Position numbers and translations under genes: made by a program
Notes under the pieces: model-generated
What the model was told of the DNA's origin: nothing
What the model saw: the letters and a program-made list of their open reading frames with translations, nothing else
Database searches by the model: none
In this document: one piece after another, positions 8,306 to 17,190 of the stretch
Layout: each line of letters opens with the position of its first letter
Position numbering within the stretch: position 1 is the first letter of the stretch
NCBI GenBank assembly: GCA_964576265.1
Contig: CAZNVB010000227.1
Location: 1-32,247, forward strand
Reading direction: 5' to 3'
DNA length: 32,247 nucleotides
Origin: CAZNVB01 sp964576265
Lineage (GTDB): Bacteria > Acidobacteriota > Aminicenantia > Aminicenantales > UBA8522

Positions 8306-11278
8306 TTACGACGGGCGTTCGGAAGAACGCCTGACGATGGTCTGATTGACCTCGGGGGAGGTCGGAGGGAAAAAGAGATCTTTTCTCTCGAAACGGGCTC
8401 GAATGTAGTATTCCAGATCTTCCTTTGTGTCCGGGCAGATAGCCTCATAAACTCCCCGGCCGATTCTTCGGAGGGGGATCTCGGAAAATTTTTCCCCACC
8501 TAACGCGCGCCAGCCGACGACCGCCTCGGCGGGAAGTTCGCTGGCCAGAATGATCACTCGGAGACGCAGCGTTTCGCCCGGATCGAGAAGGGTGCGCTTG
8601 GTCGGGACGATGATCCGGGGCTCACCGCGATAGACGCGGGGAAGCTCGGCCGAAGGCGGCAGCTTTCGGCCGAGGATTTTTTCCAGCTCTTTTCCGGGTT
8701 GGAGAAAAACTGCCGGAAGGAGATGCTGTTCCCAGTTCATCACGGTGCCCAGTTCGCCGGGCGTGCTGATCGTGGCAAGGAGTGATTCATAAATCGCCTC
8801 TGCGGTCCTGACCATTTTTTCCCGGATCGGGAGGAGCTTTTCCTCGGCCTCGAGAGCCTGCTTTCGCGGCTCGGCCTGAGCCTTCACCTCTTTTTCAGCC
8901 CGATGATAATCGGCCCACAGGCATTCCAGGCGAGCCGTTTCGCGCATGGCCGTAAAAGTCGAGAGCCAGTAATTGAAGCGCTCCACCGCGCCTCTTCCGG
9001 TGACCTTCGGCTTGAACGATGCCAACTCCTCGACAAAACCGAATTCCTTCTTTACTTCTTCCCACGGCCGGGGCTCGGGCCGGATCCCTCCCGGTCCCGT
9101 CCAGATATTCAGCTGGGGGAGCCGTCCGTCGATGGAGGAGAAGACGGCGCCGATTTCCGGGCCTGCCGCGGTTCCGAAGTTCGCTTTCGCCCAGTCGTCA
9201 TAGAAGTCCAGCGTCGAGGCAAAGCGCGGCGTTTCCGGCCAGTCCGGATCGTAATCCTTTACGGCCGGGCCGCCGCAATTGATTTTTTTCGTCAGCTTCT
9301 CATTTTGAATGACAATTCCGGCCACGGCGGGATAGTGGATACGGTCGGCGAATTCGATGTCCAGGCTGCCGTCCTCGACTTGGATCCTTTTGAACTCGAG
9401 ATCCATCGGCCGGAAGGCACCGGCAGAGGCAAAAATATCCACTTTTTCTTTGACTTTCTTTCCTTCGAGGGAGATGTCGAACACCCGTCTGCCTTTTTCT
9501 TTGATTTCTCCTTCGACGAACTTCAGCTTCAGGTTATAAGTCCCGCGGGGGAGTGGGAGGCGATAACCGAATACCCGGTCGCGGTAATCCCGATAGATTT
9601 CCGGCTCGCTCGTTCCGGGGATCTGGGCTCCCGGGAGCGAGACATAAACGCCGTTGGTCGGGCCCTCGGCCGGCGAGGCAGGGGAGATTTTGCCGGCCCA
9701 CGGCGTCTGATTCCAGGCGGCCTGAGCAAGAGCCGAGATGTTCGGACCGAGAACGCGCGTCCGCCAGTGGATGCCGAGAAGGCCGTCGCAGCCATAAGCC
9801 AGTGCATCGAAAGCATCGCGGCGCATCCGGCCGACCCAGAGTTGGGGAGAGGTCAACGCCGGATCGTCCTCGAGCCAGGGGATGGCCCATTTCGACCGGC
9901 CGCTGATCCGGCCGAAAGCCGGGTCGAGAGGAGCTTTCCCGACCTCCCGGTTGATGGTACTTAGGGCCACTTCTTTGGGCAGGATCCGGTCGAAGAGCCG
10001 CCGGTCGCCCGGAGGGCCGAGAACCCAGCCGCAGGTGGCAAAAGAAAAAGGCGGCCGAACCTCGTCGGCGGCCTCCAGGGCCGTCAAAATATCCTCGGCC
10101 ACGGCCTTGACTTTCTCCGGGTCGGCATCGCTCCAAGTCCAGTTCTCATCCGTCCAGATCCAGTAATAATCCAGCGGATAGGCCTTGGTGATTCGGCGGA
10201 AAATTCCCCTGTAAAGCTCTTTGACCACAGCCCGATCCTCCGGTTTTTTCCCTCGTTCGACCAGGCGCTTCTTGACCCATTCCGGGATGGTGAGCGGGCT
10301 TTCCGTCCCGACACAGGTTCGAATGCCGAGGGTTCGACCGAAAGAAAAAGCCTCGCCGAGCATTTTCCCTGTCCTTTCGAAGACGGCGATAGAATCGGCG
10401 ACCGTTTTCGGCTCGGGCAGAAGGCCGTTCATGACTTCGGGACCGTAATCGTCTTCCGGAAAAAGCTCGGCTGCGCCGAAATGATAATCGCCGGTCCTCG
10501 CGGGCTCGTAACCCCAGTTTCCCCGTGCGGTGTTCATGTAGCTCGAAGGATAAGCGAAGCGTATGGACCCGTTGTCGGCGATATCCTCTTCTGTCCCGAT
10601 CCAGACGGTGGGCTCGGCATTGGGATGTCCTTCTGGATAGGTGTGAAGGCCGATGAAATTCATCCTCAGCTTGGGAAGTTGGGCGAGATAGGCCTTGAAG
10701 TCCTCGAGATTCCACCAGTCCGGTCCCTCGGGAAAGTCATGGAAGGGATGGATGCCTCGAAGCCGGAAGAGCGGCCGACCGGTTTCATCGACCACCGGAA
10801 GCCGGAGAGGCAGGCGGTCGTCGGGGATGATGTCTCCGGCAAGCTCAAAGCGGATGCCCAGGTTTTCGGCCAGCCGGTAAGCGCCGTACAGAGTCCCGAC
10901 ATCGCTGCCGCCGACGATTAGGATGATCGTTTTCCCATTTTGGGAGACGGTTCGGAGAAGATATTCCTGCTCGTGAAGCTCGGCGATCGCCCGGTCAAGG
11001 CCTTCCCCTGGTGAGACGAGCGCGACAGCATGATCCTTATTGGCCACCACGACGGCATCTCCTTTTCTGTGCATCGGACCGGTCTTCTGGACCAGCGGCA
11101 GGAGCGCTCCCGTCCGCAAATAAAAATAGCGTCGGATTTCTTTGGCCGCCAGGGTCTCAAGCGAAGAGGCGTCCGCCGCGATAACAATGCTCGGTCGGCT
11201 TTTCCACCCCCGGCACGAGGTTGAAAGAAGCAGCAGGAAAGCTGCCCCCCAGAGGATCCAATATTTTGCTTTTTTCAT
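8306..11278 (-). CDS. Large glycosidase-like lipoprotein: GH67/GH20b-type N-domain, barrel, malectin-like domain
   Basis: The 990-aa protein has a lipoprotein signal with Cys22 (LSTSC). Residues 28-160 match the small alpha/beta domain found before GH20 and GH67 barrels (SLETLAAKEIRRYF, then IVGGSDVGTLYGAYRLAENLGIRF). A TIM-barrel-like region follows (RLRGIHPFHDF, KLRMNFIGLHTYPEG). Acidic candidates are E326 (VGTESP) and D377/E378 (WIWTDENW). Residues about 570-660 look malectin-like (LPRGTYNLKLKFVEGE, DIEFADRIHYPAVAGIVI), followed by INCGGPAVKDYD, typical of malectin starts. The C-terminus is a helical then strand-rich region. The likely job is trimming glucuronic-acid- or amino-sugar-containing glycans at the cell surface. 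The exact GH family and the catalytic pair are not certain. The start has AAGGAAG upstream, and the gene lies 32 bases after the URO-D-like gene, so they form an operon. Confidence 0.7.
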   Translation of the reverse strand: MKKAKYWILWGAAFLLLLSTSCRGWKSRPSIVIAADASSLETLAAKEIRRYFYLRTGALLPLVQKTGPMHRKGDAVVVANKDHAVALVSPGEGLDRAIAELHEQEYLLRTVSQNGKTIILIVGGSDVGTLYGAYRLAENLGIRFELAGDIIPDDRLPLRLPVVDETGRPLFRLRGIHPFHDFPEGPDWWNLEDFKAYLAQLPKLRMNFIGLHTYPEGHPNAEPTVWIGTEEDIADNGSIRFAYPSSYMNTARGNWGYEPARTGDYHFGAAELFPEDDYGPEVMNGLLPEPKTVADSIAVFERTGKMLGEAFSFGRTLGIRTCVGTESPLTIPEWVKKRLVERGKKPEDRAVVKELYRGIFRRITKAYPLDYYWIWTDENWTWSDADPEKVKAVAEDILTALEAADEVRPPFSFATCGWVLGPPGDRRLFDRILPKEVALSTINREVGKAPLDPAFGRISGRSKWAIPWLEDDPALTSPQLWVGRMRRDAFDALAYGCDGLLGIHWRTRVLGPNISALAQAAWNQTPWAGKISPASPAEGPTNGVYVSLPGAQIPGTSEPEIYRDYRDRVFGYRLPLPRGTYNLKLKFVEGEIKEKGRRVFDISLEGKKVKEKVDIFASAGAFRPMDLEFKRIQVEDGSLDIEFADRIHYPAVAGIVIQNEKLTKKINCGGPAVKDYDPDWPETPRFASTLDFYDDWAKANFGTAAGPEIGAVFSSIDGRLPQLNIWTGPGGIRPEPRPWEEVKKEFGFVEELASFKPKVTGRGAVERFNYWLSTFTAMRETARLECLWADYHRAEKEVKAQAEPRKQALEAEEKLLPIREKMVRTAEAIYESLLATISTPGELGTVMNWEQHLLPAVFLQPGKELEKILGRKLPPSAELPRVYRGEPRIIVPTKRTLLDPGETLRLRVIILASELPAEAVVGWRALGGEKFSEIPLRRIGRGVYEAICPDTKEDLEYYIRARFERKDLFFPPTSPEVNQTIVRRSSERPS
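8314..8331. terminator. Short hairpin at convergent gene ends
   Basis: GGCGTTC-GGAA-GAACGCC is a perfect 7-bp stem with a tetraloop. It lies just past the rightward gene and inside the last codons of the leftward gene. Neither side has a T-run, so termination is only possible. Confidence 0.35.
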
Positions 11279-11310
11279 CGCTTCTTCCTTATGAGAATTC
11301 GCCGCTGGGG

Positions 11311-12570
11311 CTATTTCCGTCCATTGAATTCTTTGAGCGCCTCGAACATGGCGGCGATATTTTCGACCGGCGTGTTGGCCTGGATGTTATGGACCGTGTT
11401 GAAGATATAGCCTCCGCCGGGAGCGAACACCTCGAGGCGACGGAGGACCTGTTCGCGGACCTCGCCGGGCGTGCCGAAGGCGAAAGTCGTCTGGGTGTCC
11501 ACTCCGCCGCCCCAGAAGACGATCCGGTCTCCGTATTTTTTCTTGAGTTTTGCGGCCTCCATCCCGGCCGCCGTCACCTGAACGGGGTTCAGGATGTCGA
11601 AGCCGCATTCGATGAACGCCTCGATCAACGGCTCGACGGCCCCGCAGGAATGCTTGAATGTCTTCCAACCGGTGTTCCTGTGCACCCAGTCGTTGATCTT
11701 CTTGTAGAAAGGAAAATAGAGGGAGCGGAAGGTCTGGAGAGAGCAAAATGTGGACTGCTGGGTGCCGAAATCCGTTCCGCAGATGTAAACGACATCAACG
11801 GCGTCTCGGACGAACGGCAGGATCTTGGTCAGGTTTTCCAATGCGATTTCGGTTTGTCTCTCGAAGACGCGGCGGATGTAGGCCGGCCGGGTGACGGTCG
11901 AGACATACCATTCTTCGACATCGCGGATTCCCTTTGGATGGGTTAAGAAGGGGGCGGGAACAAGGGCGATGTCGCCGAGCCCGGTGCCGCCGAACGTCGC
12001 TACGACCGCCCTCCCGGTGGCCGCCGCTGATTTTGCCGATGAGGAAAAATAATCCAGGTCTTCGGGCGAGACCGGGCCGAATTCCTCGAGGTTGTCCTCG
12101 GGATTCAGCCGTTCCTCGTCGATCGGCACCTGACGGATAATCGTGTCGAAGAAAAACCCGTCTCTCGGCATCCGGCCGCTCGGCGGAGCGGTCCGGTCTC
12201 CTCGCGGATAGATCAGCGTGTCGCCGGCTTCGTTCTTCACCGTCTGGAAATGTTCCGAGACGAGGACTTCGAGCCCGCTGTCCAGCCTCCACGGCTTCCA
12301 ATTCTCGTTCCTGAACCCAAAAAGGGTTTCCGGAGCCGGGATTCCCTCGACATCGATCCCGAGGAGAACCTTGAGGTCCTCTTCGACAAGCCCGAGCATC
12401 TGGTAGGGCTCCCAAACTTTGACCGGGCGTTTTTCCAGTCCATAGAGGTCGCGCAGCCGAGCCAGAGCAGCGACATGAATCCCGGTGACGGCCGTGGCTC
12501 CGAGATCCGCTGGAACGGCGTCCGGCTCACGGTGGTTCAGGCTGGCGATGACTTTTTCCCGTGAGGTCAT
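11311..12570 (-). CDS. Uroporphyrinogen decarboxylase-family protein (MtaA/CmuA-type methyltransferase-like)
   Basis: The 419-aa protein starts MTSREKVIASLNHREPDAVPADLG, the standard opening of the URO-D superfamily. It contains HSCGAVEPLIEAFIECGFDILNPVQ, which supplies the His-X-Cys...Cys zinc site of cobamide-dependent methyltransferases (MtaA, MtbA, CmuA). True heme-pathway HemE lacks this site, so a role in methyl transfer from a methylated substrate is more likely than heme synthesis. ATG 12570 is preceded by AAGGAGG six bases away; a longer form from 12621 is not supported. The next gene downstream is the glycosidase-like lipoprotein, 32 bases away. No corrinoid protein gene is seen in the window, so the methyl acceptor is unknown. 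Confidence 0.85.
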   Translation of the reverse strand: MTSREKVIASLNHREPDAVPADLGATAVTGIHVAALARLRDLYGLEKRPVKVWEPYQMLGLVEEDLKVLLGIDVEGIPAPETLFGFRNENWKPWRLDSGLEVLVSEHFQTVKNEAGDTLIYPRGDRTAPPSGRMPRDGFFFDTIIRQVPIDEERLNPEDNLEEFGPVSPEDLDYFSSSAKSAAATGRAVVATFGGTGLGDIALVPAPFLTHPKGIRDVEEWYVSTVTRPAYIRRVFERQTEIALENLTKILPFVRDAVDVVYICGTDFGTQQSTFCSLQTFRSLYFPFYKKINDWVHRNTGWKTFKHSCGAVEPLIEAFIECGFDILNPVQVTAAGMEAAKLKKKYGDRIVFWGGGVDTQTTFAFGTPGEVREQVLRRLEVFAPGGGYIFNTVHNIQANTPVENIAAMFEALKEFNGRK

Positions 12571-12644
12571 GGTTCCTCCTTTTTCCGGTCTTCGTCTTTT
12601 TCCGGAAGCCGGTTGATCCACGGAGTTGATGTTCCTAAAGATGA

Positions 12645-14399
12645 TTATTTCGATCGAATCGATCGTTTTCCTAAATTAACGCTCGACGCCGTCCGTCCCG
12701 AAGGAAGCCGAGAAGCCAGGAAGCGGATTTCCGTTTCGGGGCGATTGAGGAAATGAAAGCGGAGGACGCGCCGCCCGGCCGAGCGGAGGGCTTCGAAATC
12801 GCCGGCGGCCTGGGCGTCCTTGAGCTGGCCGAAGGAGAGCGAGGACGCGGCCTGCCCCGGCTCATCTGGGATCGGCGCATCCGCGGCGTCGGCTGCCGTG
12901 AGCTGGATGAACAGTCCGTTGCCCCGGTCTCCTTTGTGAAGCTGCCCGGTCGAGTGGAGATAGCGCGGGCCGTAACCGACGGTCACAGCGAGCCCGGTGG
13001 ACTCGCGGAGCCGGACCCGGAGCGCGTGGAGAGCGGCGTCCATCCTGCGCCCCGGGCGAAGAAAAGCCTGAACGGCGATATAATCTCCCGGCCGGGCGAG
13101 CCCGAGGAAATGTCGCAGCCCGGCTTCGACCGAGGCGACGGGAAACTCAGAAAAAAAGACCGAACCGCCTCTCTCGAGCTTATTGAATTCCGGCTGAAAA
13201 GGTGGGGCTTCTTTTCGGCCGGCGAGGATTTCTCTGGTTTTCTTTTTAGCCGACTCGACGTCCGGCTGGTCAAAGGGATTGACGCCGAGGAAAAAGGCGG
13301 CCACGGCCGTGGCGAATTCCCAGAGAAAGAACTGGCCGCCGATTCCGTAAGGTGAAGTAAGAGATAACGTCAAAACCGGGAAGCCCGCTTTCGTCAATCG
13401 ATCGACGGCTGTTTGCTCTTTCTCCCCCCTTTGTTTGATCCGGATAAAAAGCCGGTCCTCGCCGTAGACAGCCGGACGGCCGACCGGCTCACCGACCACA
13501 GGCAGGAGACCCTTTCCTTCCTTTCCCGTGCTCTCGGCGATGAGCTGTTCAAGCCACAGGCCGAAGGAGCTGAACCGGCGTGGCAGGATGAACGTCACTT
13601 TGTCCCGGCCGGCAGCGGGCGCCGTTCCGAGCCATGTGCCCAGAATCGCGGCCGGGTTGTCGGCGAGCGATGAGGTTTCGCGGCAAAGATCAGCCATTTT
13701 TCTTGCCGAGGCGACGAGACGGTCCAGTCGAAGGCCTTTCAAGGCGGCCGGCAGGAGGTTGAATGTCGAGAGGGCCGAAAACCGGCCGCCGATTTCGGGG
13801 TCGCCGGTGAAAACAGGAATCCTGAGATTCTTAGCCTTGACATCAAGCGGCGTTCCAGGATCGGTGATTACGACAAAGTGGTCGGCGGCCCGGCGTTCTC
13901 CCAGGGCTTCTGCTGACCATTTCCAGAAATACTTGAATAAAGAGACGGTCTCGACCGTTGTCCCTGATTTTGAAGAGACAATGACCACGACTCGAGCGGG
14001 ATGGAGCCTTTCGCTCGCCTCAAGGACGGCAGACGGGACGGTCGTGTCGAGGACATCGATGCGGCAGCCCCCCGGCGACGTCTGAAAAACGTTCTCTATG
14101 ACGAAAGGAGCCAAGCTGGAGCCGCCCATTCCGAGAAGAAGGGCCCGCCTGATCCCTCGTCTTCGGATTTGGGCCGCGAATCTCCTCAGGGAAGCGAAAT
14201 CCCGCATCGCACTCCAGGGAGATTCAAGCCAGCCTAAACGGTTCGAAATCTCTGCCGGTTCCGCTTTCCAGACCGTCCAGTCTTTTTTCCAGATCCGGGG
14301 AATAATATTCAGGGTCGAAAGACGTTCCAGATTCTTTCTGATCTCAAGCCGCCATTCTTCCGTATTTGCGGTTTTGACGGTTGCCTCGCCTGATTCCAT
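12645..14399 (-). CDS. pgi: Glucose-6-phosphate isomerase (PGI half of a Tal-Pgi type protein)
   Basis: This 584-aa protein would interconvert glucose-6-phosphate and fructose-6-phosphate. SIS-fold hallmarks, numbered from ATG 14399: GMGGSS (90-95) and SSKSGTT (142-148) for phosphate binding, GGRFSALS (204-211), EQLIAESTGK (284-293) and QPDVESAKK further on. The C-terminal 150 residues (YIAVQAFLRPGRRMDAALHALRVRLRESTGLAVTVGYGPRYLHSTGQLHKGD) match the extension found in bifunctional transaldolase/isomerase proteins, but no transaldolase domain is encoded upstream. The start is placed at 14399 because a TTGACA/TATGAA promoter-like pair (14441-14415) would start transcription near 14408, with GGAG just before the ATG. 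ATG 14426 and the longer frame from 14663, which runs into the divergent gene, are less likely. Confidence 0.85.
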   Translation of the reverse strand: MESGEATVKTANTEEWRLEIRKNLERLSTLNIIPRIWKKDWTVWKAEPAEISNRLGWLESPWSAMRDFASLRRFAAQIRRRGIRRALLLGMGGSSLAPFVIENVFQTSPGGCRIDVLDTTVPSAVLEASERLHPARVVVIVSSKSGTTVETVSLFKYFWKWSAEALGERRAADHFVVITDPGTPLDVKAKNLRIPVFTGDPEIGGRFSALSTFNLLPAALKGLRLDRLVASARKMADLCRETSSLADNPAAILGTWLGTAPAAGRDKVTFILPRRFSSFGLWLEQLIAESTGKEGKGLLPVVGEPVGRPAVYGEDRLFIRIKQRGEKEQTAVDRLTKAGFPVLTLSLTSPYGIGGQFFLWEFATAVAAFFLGVNPFDQPDVESAKKKTREILAGRKEAPPFQPEFNKLERGGSVFFSEFPVASVEAGLRHFLGLARPGDYIAVQAFLRPGRRMDAALHALRVRLRESTGLAVTVGYGPRYLHSTGQLHKGDRGNGLFIQLTAADAADAPIPDEPGQAASSLSFGQLKDAQAAGDFEALRSAGRRVLRFHFLNRPETEIRFLASRLPSGRTASSVNLGKRSIRSK

Positions 14400-14414
14400 T
14401 GCTCCATCCCCATC

Positions 14415-14441
14415 TTCATAAATCATTGCCGCTCTTGTCAA
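14415..14441 (-). promoter_or_regulatory. Possible promoter for the PGI gene
   Basis: On the minus strand TTGACA (14441-14436) is followed after 15 bases by TATGAA (14420-14415). The spacing is short and the -10 box is weak. Confidence 0.3.
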
Positions 14442-14469
14442 GCCGAGCCGCAGCGAATCCGCGGGATTC

Positions 14470-14497
14470 TTGACCGCAGGAATAAAATGATGATAAT
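14470..14497 (+). promoter_or_regulatory. Sigma-70-like promoter for the small exported protein
   Basis: TTGACC (14470-14475), 16-base spacer, GATAAT (14492-14497). The predicted start is near 14504 and the ATG is at 14529. Confidence 0.55.
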
Positions 14498-14528
14498 CTA
14501 AAGCGAAATTTCCATACGGAGGTTCAAG

Positions 14529-14930
14529 ATGGCAGGCCAACGTCTTTGGGTCGGGGTCGCGATTATGGCTTTTGCTCTTATCCTGTTCGGAAGCGCCCAG
14601 GAGAAAGTCAATCTCGAGCCTGTCCTGGGCAAATGGAATGTCGAAATCGATGCCGACGGTCAATATTTTTACCTGACCATGGAACTCAAGGATGTCTCTG
14701 GAAAACTCGAGGGAACGATCAGTGAGTCGCAGGGAATGTTCACCGATCTGGAGCTCGTGAATGAAAGCTTTGACGGCACGACGCTGAGCTTTGAATTCAC
14801 TTCGCCGACGCCGCCGGACGGAATGGAGCGCCTGATTAAGGCCGAACTTCAGCTCCTCGAGGGAAAGCTCGACGGATCGATGAACGTTCCAGCGCTCGGG
14901 ATGTCCGTCCGCGTTACGGCGACGAGATAA
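14529..14930 (+). CDS. Small exported beta-rich protein of unknown function (133 aa)
   Basis: Residues 1-23 form a signal peptide (hydrophobic core ending FGSAQ). The mature part of about 110 residues is an alternating strand protein: LGKWNVEIDADGQYFYLTMELKDVSGKLEGTISES, then TTLSFEFTSPTP and a closing GKLDGSMNVPALGMSVRVTATR. The 'GKWNVEI...GKLEGTI...TLSFEF...GKLDGSM' rhythm resembles lipocalin-like or METTL-free exported barrels that bind small lipophilic molecules, but I cannot assign a family. GGAGG lies eight bases before the ATG. It has its own promoter and is divergent from the PGI gene. The MFS gene begins 90 bases downstream on the same strand. Confidence 0.7.
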   Translation: MAGQRLWVGVAIMAFALILFGSAQEKVNLEPVLGKWNVEIDADGQYFYLTMELKDVSGKLEGTISESQGMFTDLELVNESFDGTTLSFEFTSPTPPDGMERLIKAELQLLEGKLDGSMNVPALGMSVRVTATR

Positions 14931-15020
14931 TCGGTTTCATCGGAGAGCGGCCGGCATTTTGATGTCCGAGCCGGCTGAGACGTGAAAAGAGGCCTGATTT
15001 CCGTAAGGGAAGGAGTGCCC

Positions 15021-16283
15021 ATGGCGGAAGAATCGCGTGAGAAGGTCGTCCGGCTCCGTTGGCTTGTCCTTGTGATCATGGGGCTGGTCATTTTCGGCGT
15101 TTACTACGCCTATGACGCCCTCAGCCCGATCGCCGATTTCATCATGAAGGGGATCAACATTTCCCGGGCGCAATACGGGCTCCTCTTCAGCTTCTACTAC
15201 CTTCCCAACTTCATCATGGTCCTGGTCGGCGGAATCCTGCTCGACCGCATCGGAATCAGGAGGGCGGGAACGCTGTTTGCCGCCCTCTGCGCGGTCGGTG
15301 TGTTCTTGACGGCGGCGACCAAGATCTTTCCCGTCATGCTCGTCGGCCGGCTGATTTACGGCCTCGGCGCCGAGTCCCTGATCATCACTCAGAACAAGGT
15401 TCTGGCCAAGTGGTTCAAGGGCAAGGAGATGGCTCTCGCCTTCGGGCTCAACCTCATGGTCGCCCGGCTGGGGACGTTCGCCGCCCTGAACAGCGCCGCC
15501 CGGATCCAGGCCTGGAGCGGCTCCTGGCGCCTGGCCATCTGGGTTTCCTCGGTTCTCATGTTCGTCTGCTTCGCTCTATTTTTCGTTTATACGGCTCTCG
15601 ACAGGAGCAAGGAGAAATTTTTCCTCAAGGAAAGGCTCGTCAGCGAGGAAGAGAGGTTCGTCTTCAGGGACATTTTCGCCTTCCGGCCTTCTTTCTGGTA
15701 TGTCTCTCTCCTGTGCATGACCTTTTATTCGGCGATCTTCCCTTTCACCGCCTTTTCGACCGTTTTCCTCCAGTCGAAGTTCGGGTTCAGCGCCGTCAAG
15801 GGAGGTTTTTACACCTCGCTGGTCATCAGCGGGACGATCGTTTTTACGCCTCTGTTCGGGCTCGCCTGCGATAAGATCGGCAGGCGGGCGACGATGATGA
15901 TCATCGGGTCGCTGATGCTCGTACCGATCCACTTGAGCCTTGGCCTGACCCACCTGGCCCCGGCCGCCGCCATGATCGCCCTGGGGATCGCCTTCTCGCT
16001 TGTTCCCGCGGCGATGTGGCCGTCCATCCCGATCATGGTCGAAGACCGGCGCCTGGGAACAGCCTTCGGCCTGATGACGCTCATCCAGAATGTCGGGCTG
16101 ACCATCTTCAACTGGGTGGCGGGAAAGCTCACCGACCTGGCCGGAGGCAACTACACGCCGACGATCCTGCTGTTCGCCTCGCTCGGGTTCGTCGGGCTGG
16201 TCTTCGCCGTGCTGCTCAAGGTGGCCGCCAAGAGAGAAGGGGTCGGCCTCGAGCTTCCGACGAGCCTGGCTCAGGCGAGCTGA
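15021..16283 (+). CDS. MFS transporter, MFSD1-like
   Basis: A 420-aa inner-membrane transporter with 12 predicted helices. The motif-A region reads GGILLDRIGIRRAG after helix 2, and the second half has GLACDKIGRRATM. The stretch YGLGAESLIITQNKVLAKWFKGKEMALAFGLNLMVARLGT closely recalls the GxESLxxAQNxxxxxWFKGKExNLxFGLxLSxARxGS region of animal MFSD1, a lysosomal dipeptide exporter. A peptide-type or other small organic substrate is therefore possible. ATG 15021 has AAGGAG six bases upstream; a GTG at 14982 would add 13 residues and is not needed. A HAD phosphatase gene follows after 100 bases, which may be only positional. Confidence 0.85.
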   Translation: MAEESREKVVRLRWLVLVIMGLVIFGVYYAYDALSPIADFIMKGINISRAQYGLLFSFYYLPNFIMVLVGGILLDRIGIRRAGTLFAALCAVGVFLTAATKIFPVMLVGRLIYGLGAESLIITQNKVLAKWFKGKEMALAFGLNLMVARLGTFAALNSAARIQAWSGSWRLAIWVSSVLMFVCFALFFVYTALDRSKEKFFLKERLVSEEERFVFRDIFAFRPSFWYVSLLCMTFYSAIFPFTAFSTVFLQSKFGFSAVKGGFYTSLVISGTIVFTPLFGLACDKIGRRATMMIIGSLMLVPIHLSLGLTHLAPAAAMIALGIAFSLVPAAMWPSIPIMVEDRRLGTAFGLMTLIQNVGLTIFNWVAGKLTDLAGGNYTPTILLFASLGFVGLVFAVLLKVAAKREGVGLELPTSLAQAS

Positions 16284-16383
16284 TCCGACGCCATGCGGAA
16301 GAGACGGGTTCGGAATTCGCTGTGATTAACGGAAGATTCCCTAAGCTCCGGTCGGTTCGAGCAAATTTTGGCAATCGGATGTG

Positions 16384-16998
16384 ATGTTCTCGAAGTTCAA
16401 CGCCGTTATTTCCGACCTGGGAAAGGTCGTTCTCTGGTTCGACAATTCGATTTTCTACAGGAAAATGGCGAATTATTGCTTGCTTTCTGCGGTTGAGATC
16501 AGGGAAATCGTCCACCAGAGCCCGGAATTTCTTGAACTGTTCGACTTGGGAAAGATGAGCCCGGTCGAGTTTTACCGCTGGGCGATCGGCCGGTTTGGCG
16601 CCCGAATGAGCTATGACGAATTCATGGCCGCCTACGTCGATGTCTTCTCGCTGAACCTGCCGGTCTTCGAGCTGCTGCAGAAGCTTAAACCGAAATATCG
16701 TCTCATTCTCGTCTCCAACGTCGACCCGGCGCGGTTCGGGTTCATCCAGAAAAAGTTCCCCGAAATCCTGATCTTCGACGGTTATGTCCTCTCCTATGAG
16801 CTCGGTTTGATGAAGCCCGACCCCAGAGTCTATGAGGAGGCGCTGAAACTTGCCCGGGCCGAACCCCCGGCGTGCGTCTTCATCGATGACATGGAAGAAA
16901 ATGTCAGGGCAGCCGAGGCCCTCGGGATCAAGGGGATCCTCTACAAGCCGACGGTGAACCTGGAAAAAGAGCTGGCTTCTCTCGGCGTTTGTCCGTAA
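16384..16998 (+). CDS. HAD-superfamily hydrolase (subfamily IA, YihX-like)
   Basis: This 204-aa cytoplasmic enzyme probably removes phosphate from a small metabolite. Motif I is AVISDLGKVVLWFD with the nucleophile Asp11. The usual second Asp of DxD is Gly, as in the DLG-type members such as E. coli YihX. Motif II is LILVSNVD, the Lys of motif III is in GLMKPDPRVY, and motif IV is CVFIDDMEENV. The region between I and II is a four-helix cap. GTG at 16381 sits just before the ATG at 16384; no ribosome-binding site is clear for either. The substrate is unknown; sugar phosphates are typical of the subfamily. Confidence 0.85.
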   Translation: MFSKFNAVISDLGKVVLWFDNSIFYRKMANYCLLSAVEIREIVHQSPEFLELFDLGKMSPVEFYRWAIGRFGARMSYDEFMAAYVDVFSLNLPVFELLQKLKPKYRLILVSNVDPARFGFIQKKFPEILIFDGYVLSYELGLMKPDPRVYEEALKLARAEPPACVFIDDMEENVRAAEALGIKGILYKPTVNLEKELASLGVCP

Positions 16999-17190
16999 TG
17001 AAAACTCGGTGGACGTCATGCATAATCCACTAAATCGCGCCTCCAAATGAGTATATTTACTGGGACTGCCTGCCTCCCATCCTCCGGACAAGAATGAACT
17101 GGATTGCGTCGTATGACGTCGCCTTTTTCTGTGTACGGCGCTACCCCCCGCGCCCGGGATAATTTGGCGGATTTCGTGCGACGTCCTCGT

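Noticed and set aside
12651..12665. CGATCGA-A-TCGATCG palindrome as an operator
   Set aside because: It encodes the last residues (RSIRS) of the PGI gene and has no promoter beside it, so it is probably coincidental.
12753..13355. 200-aa plus-strand frame
   Set aside because: It is antisense to the well-supported PGI gene, with no family resemblance and no ribosome-binding site.
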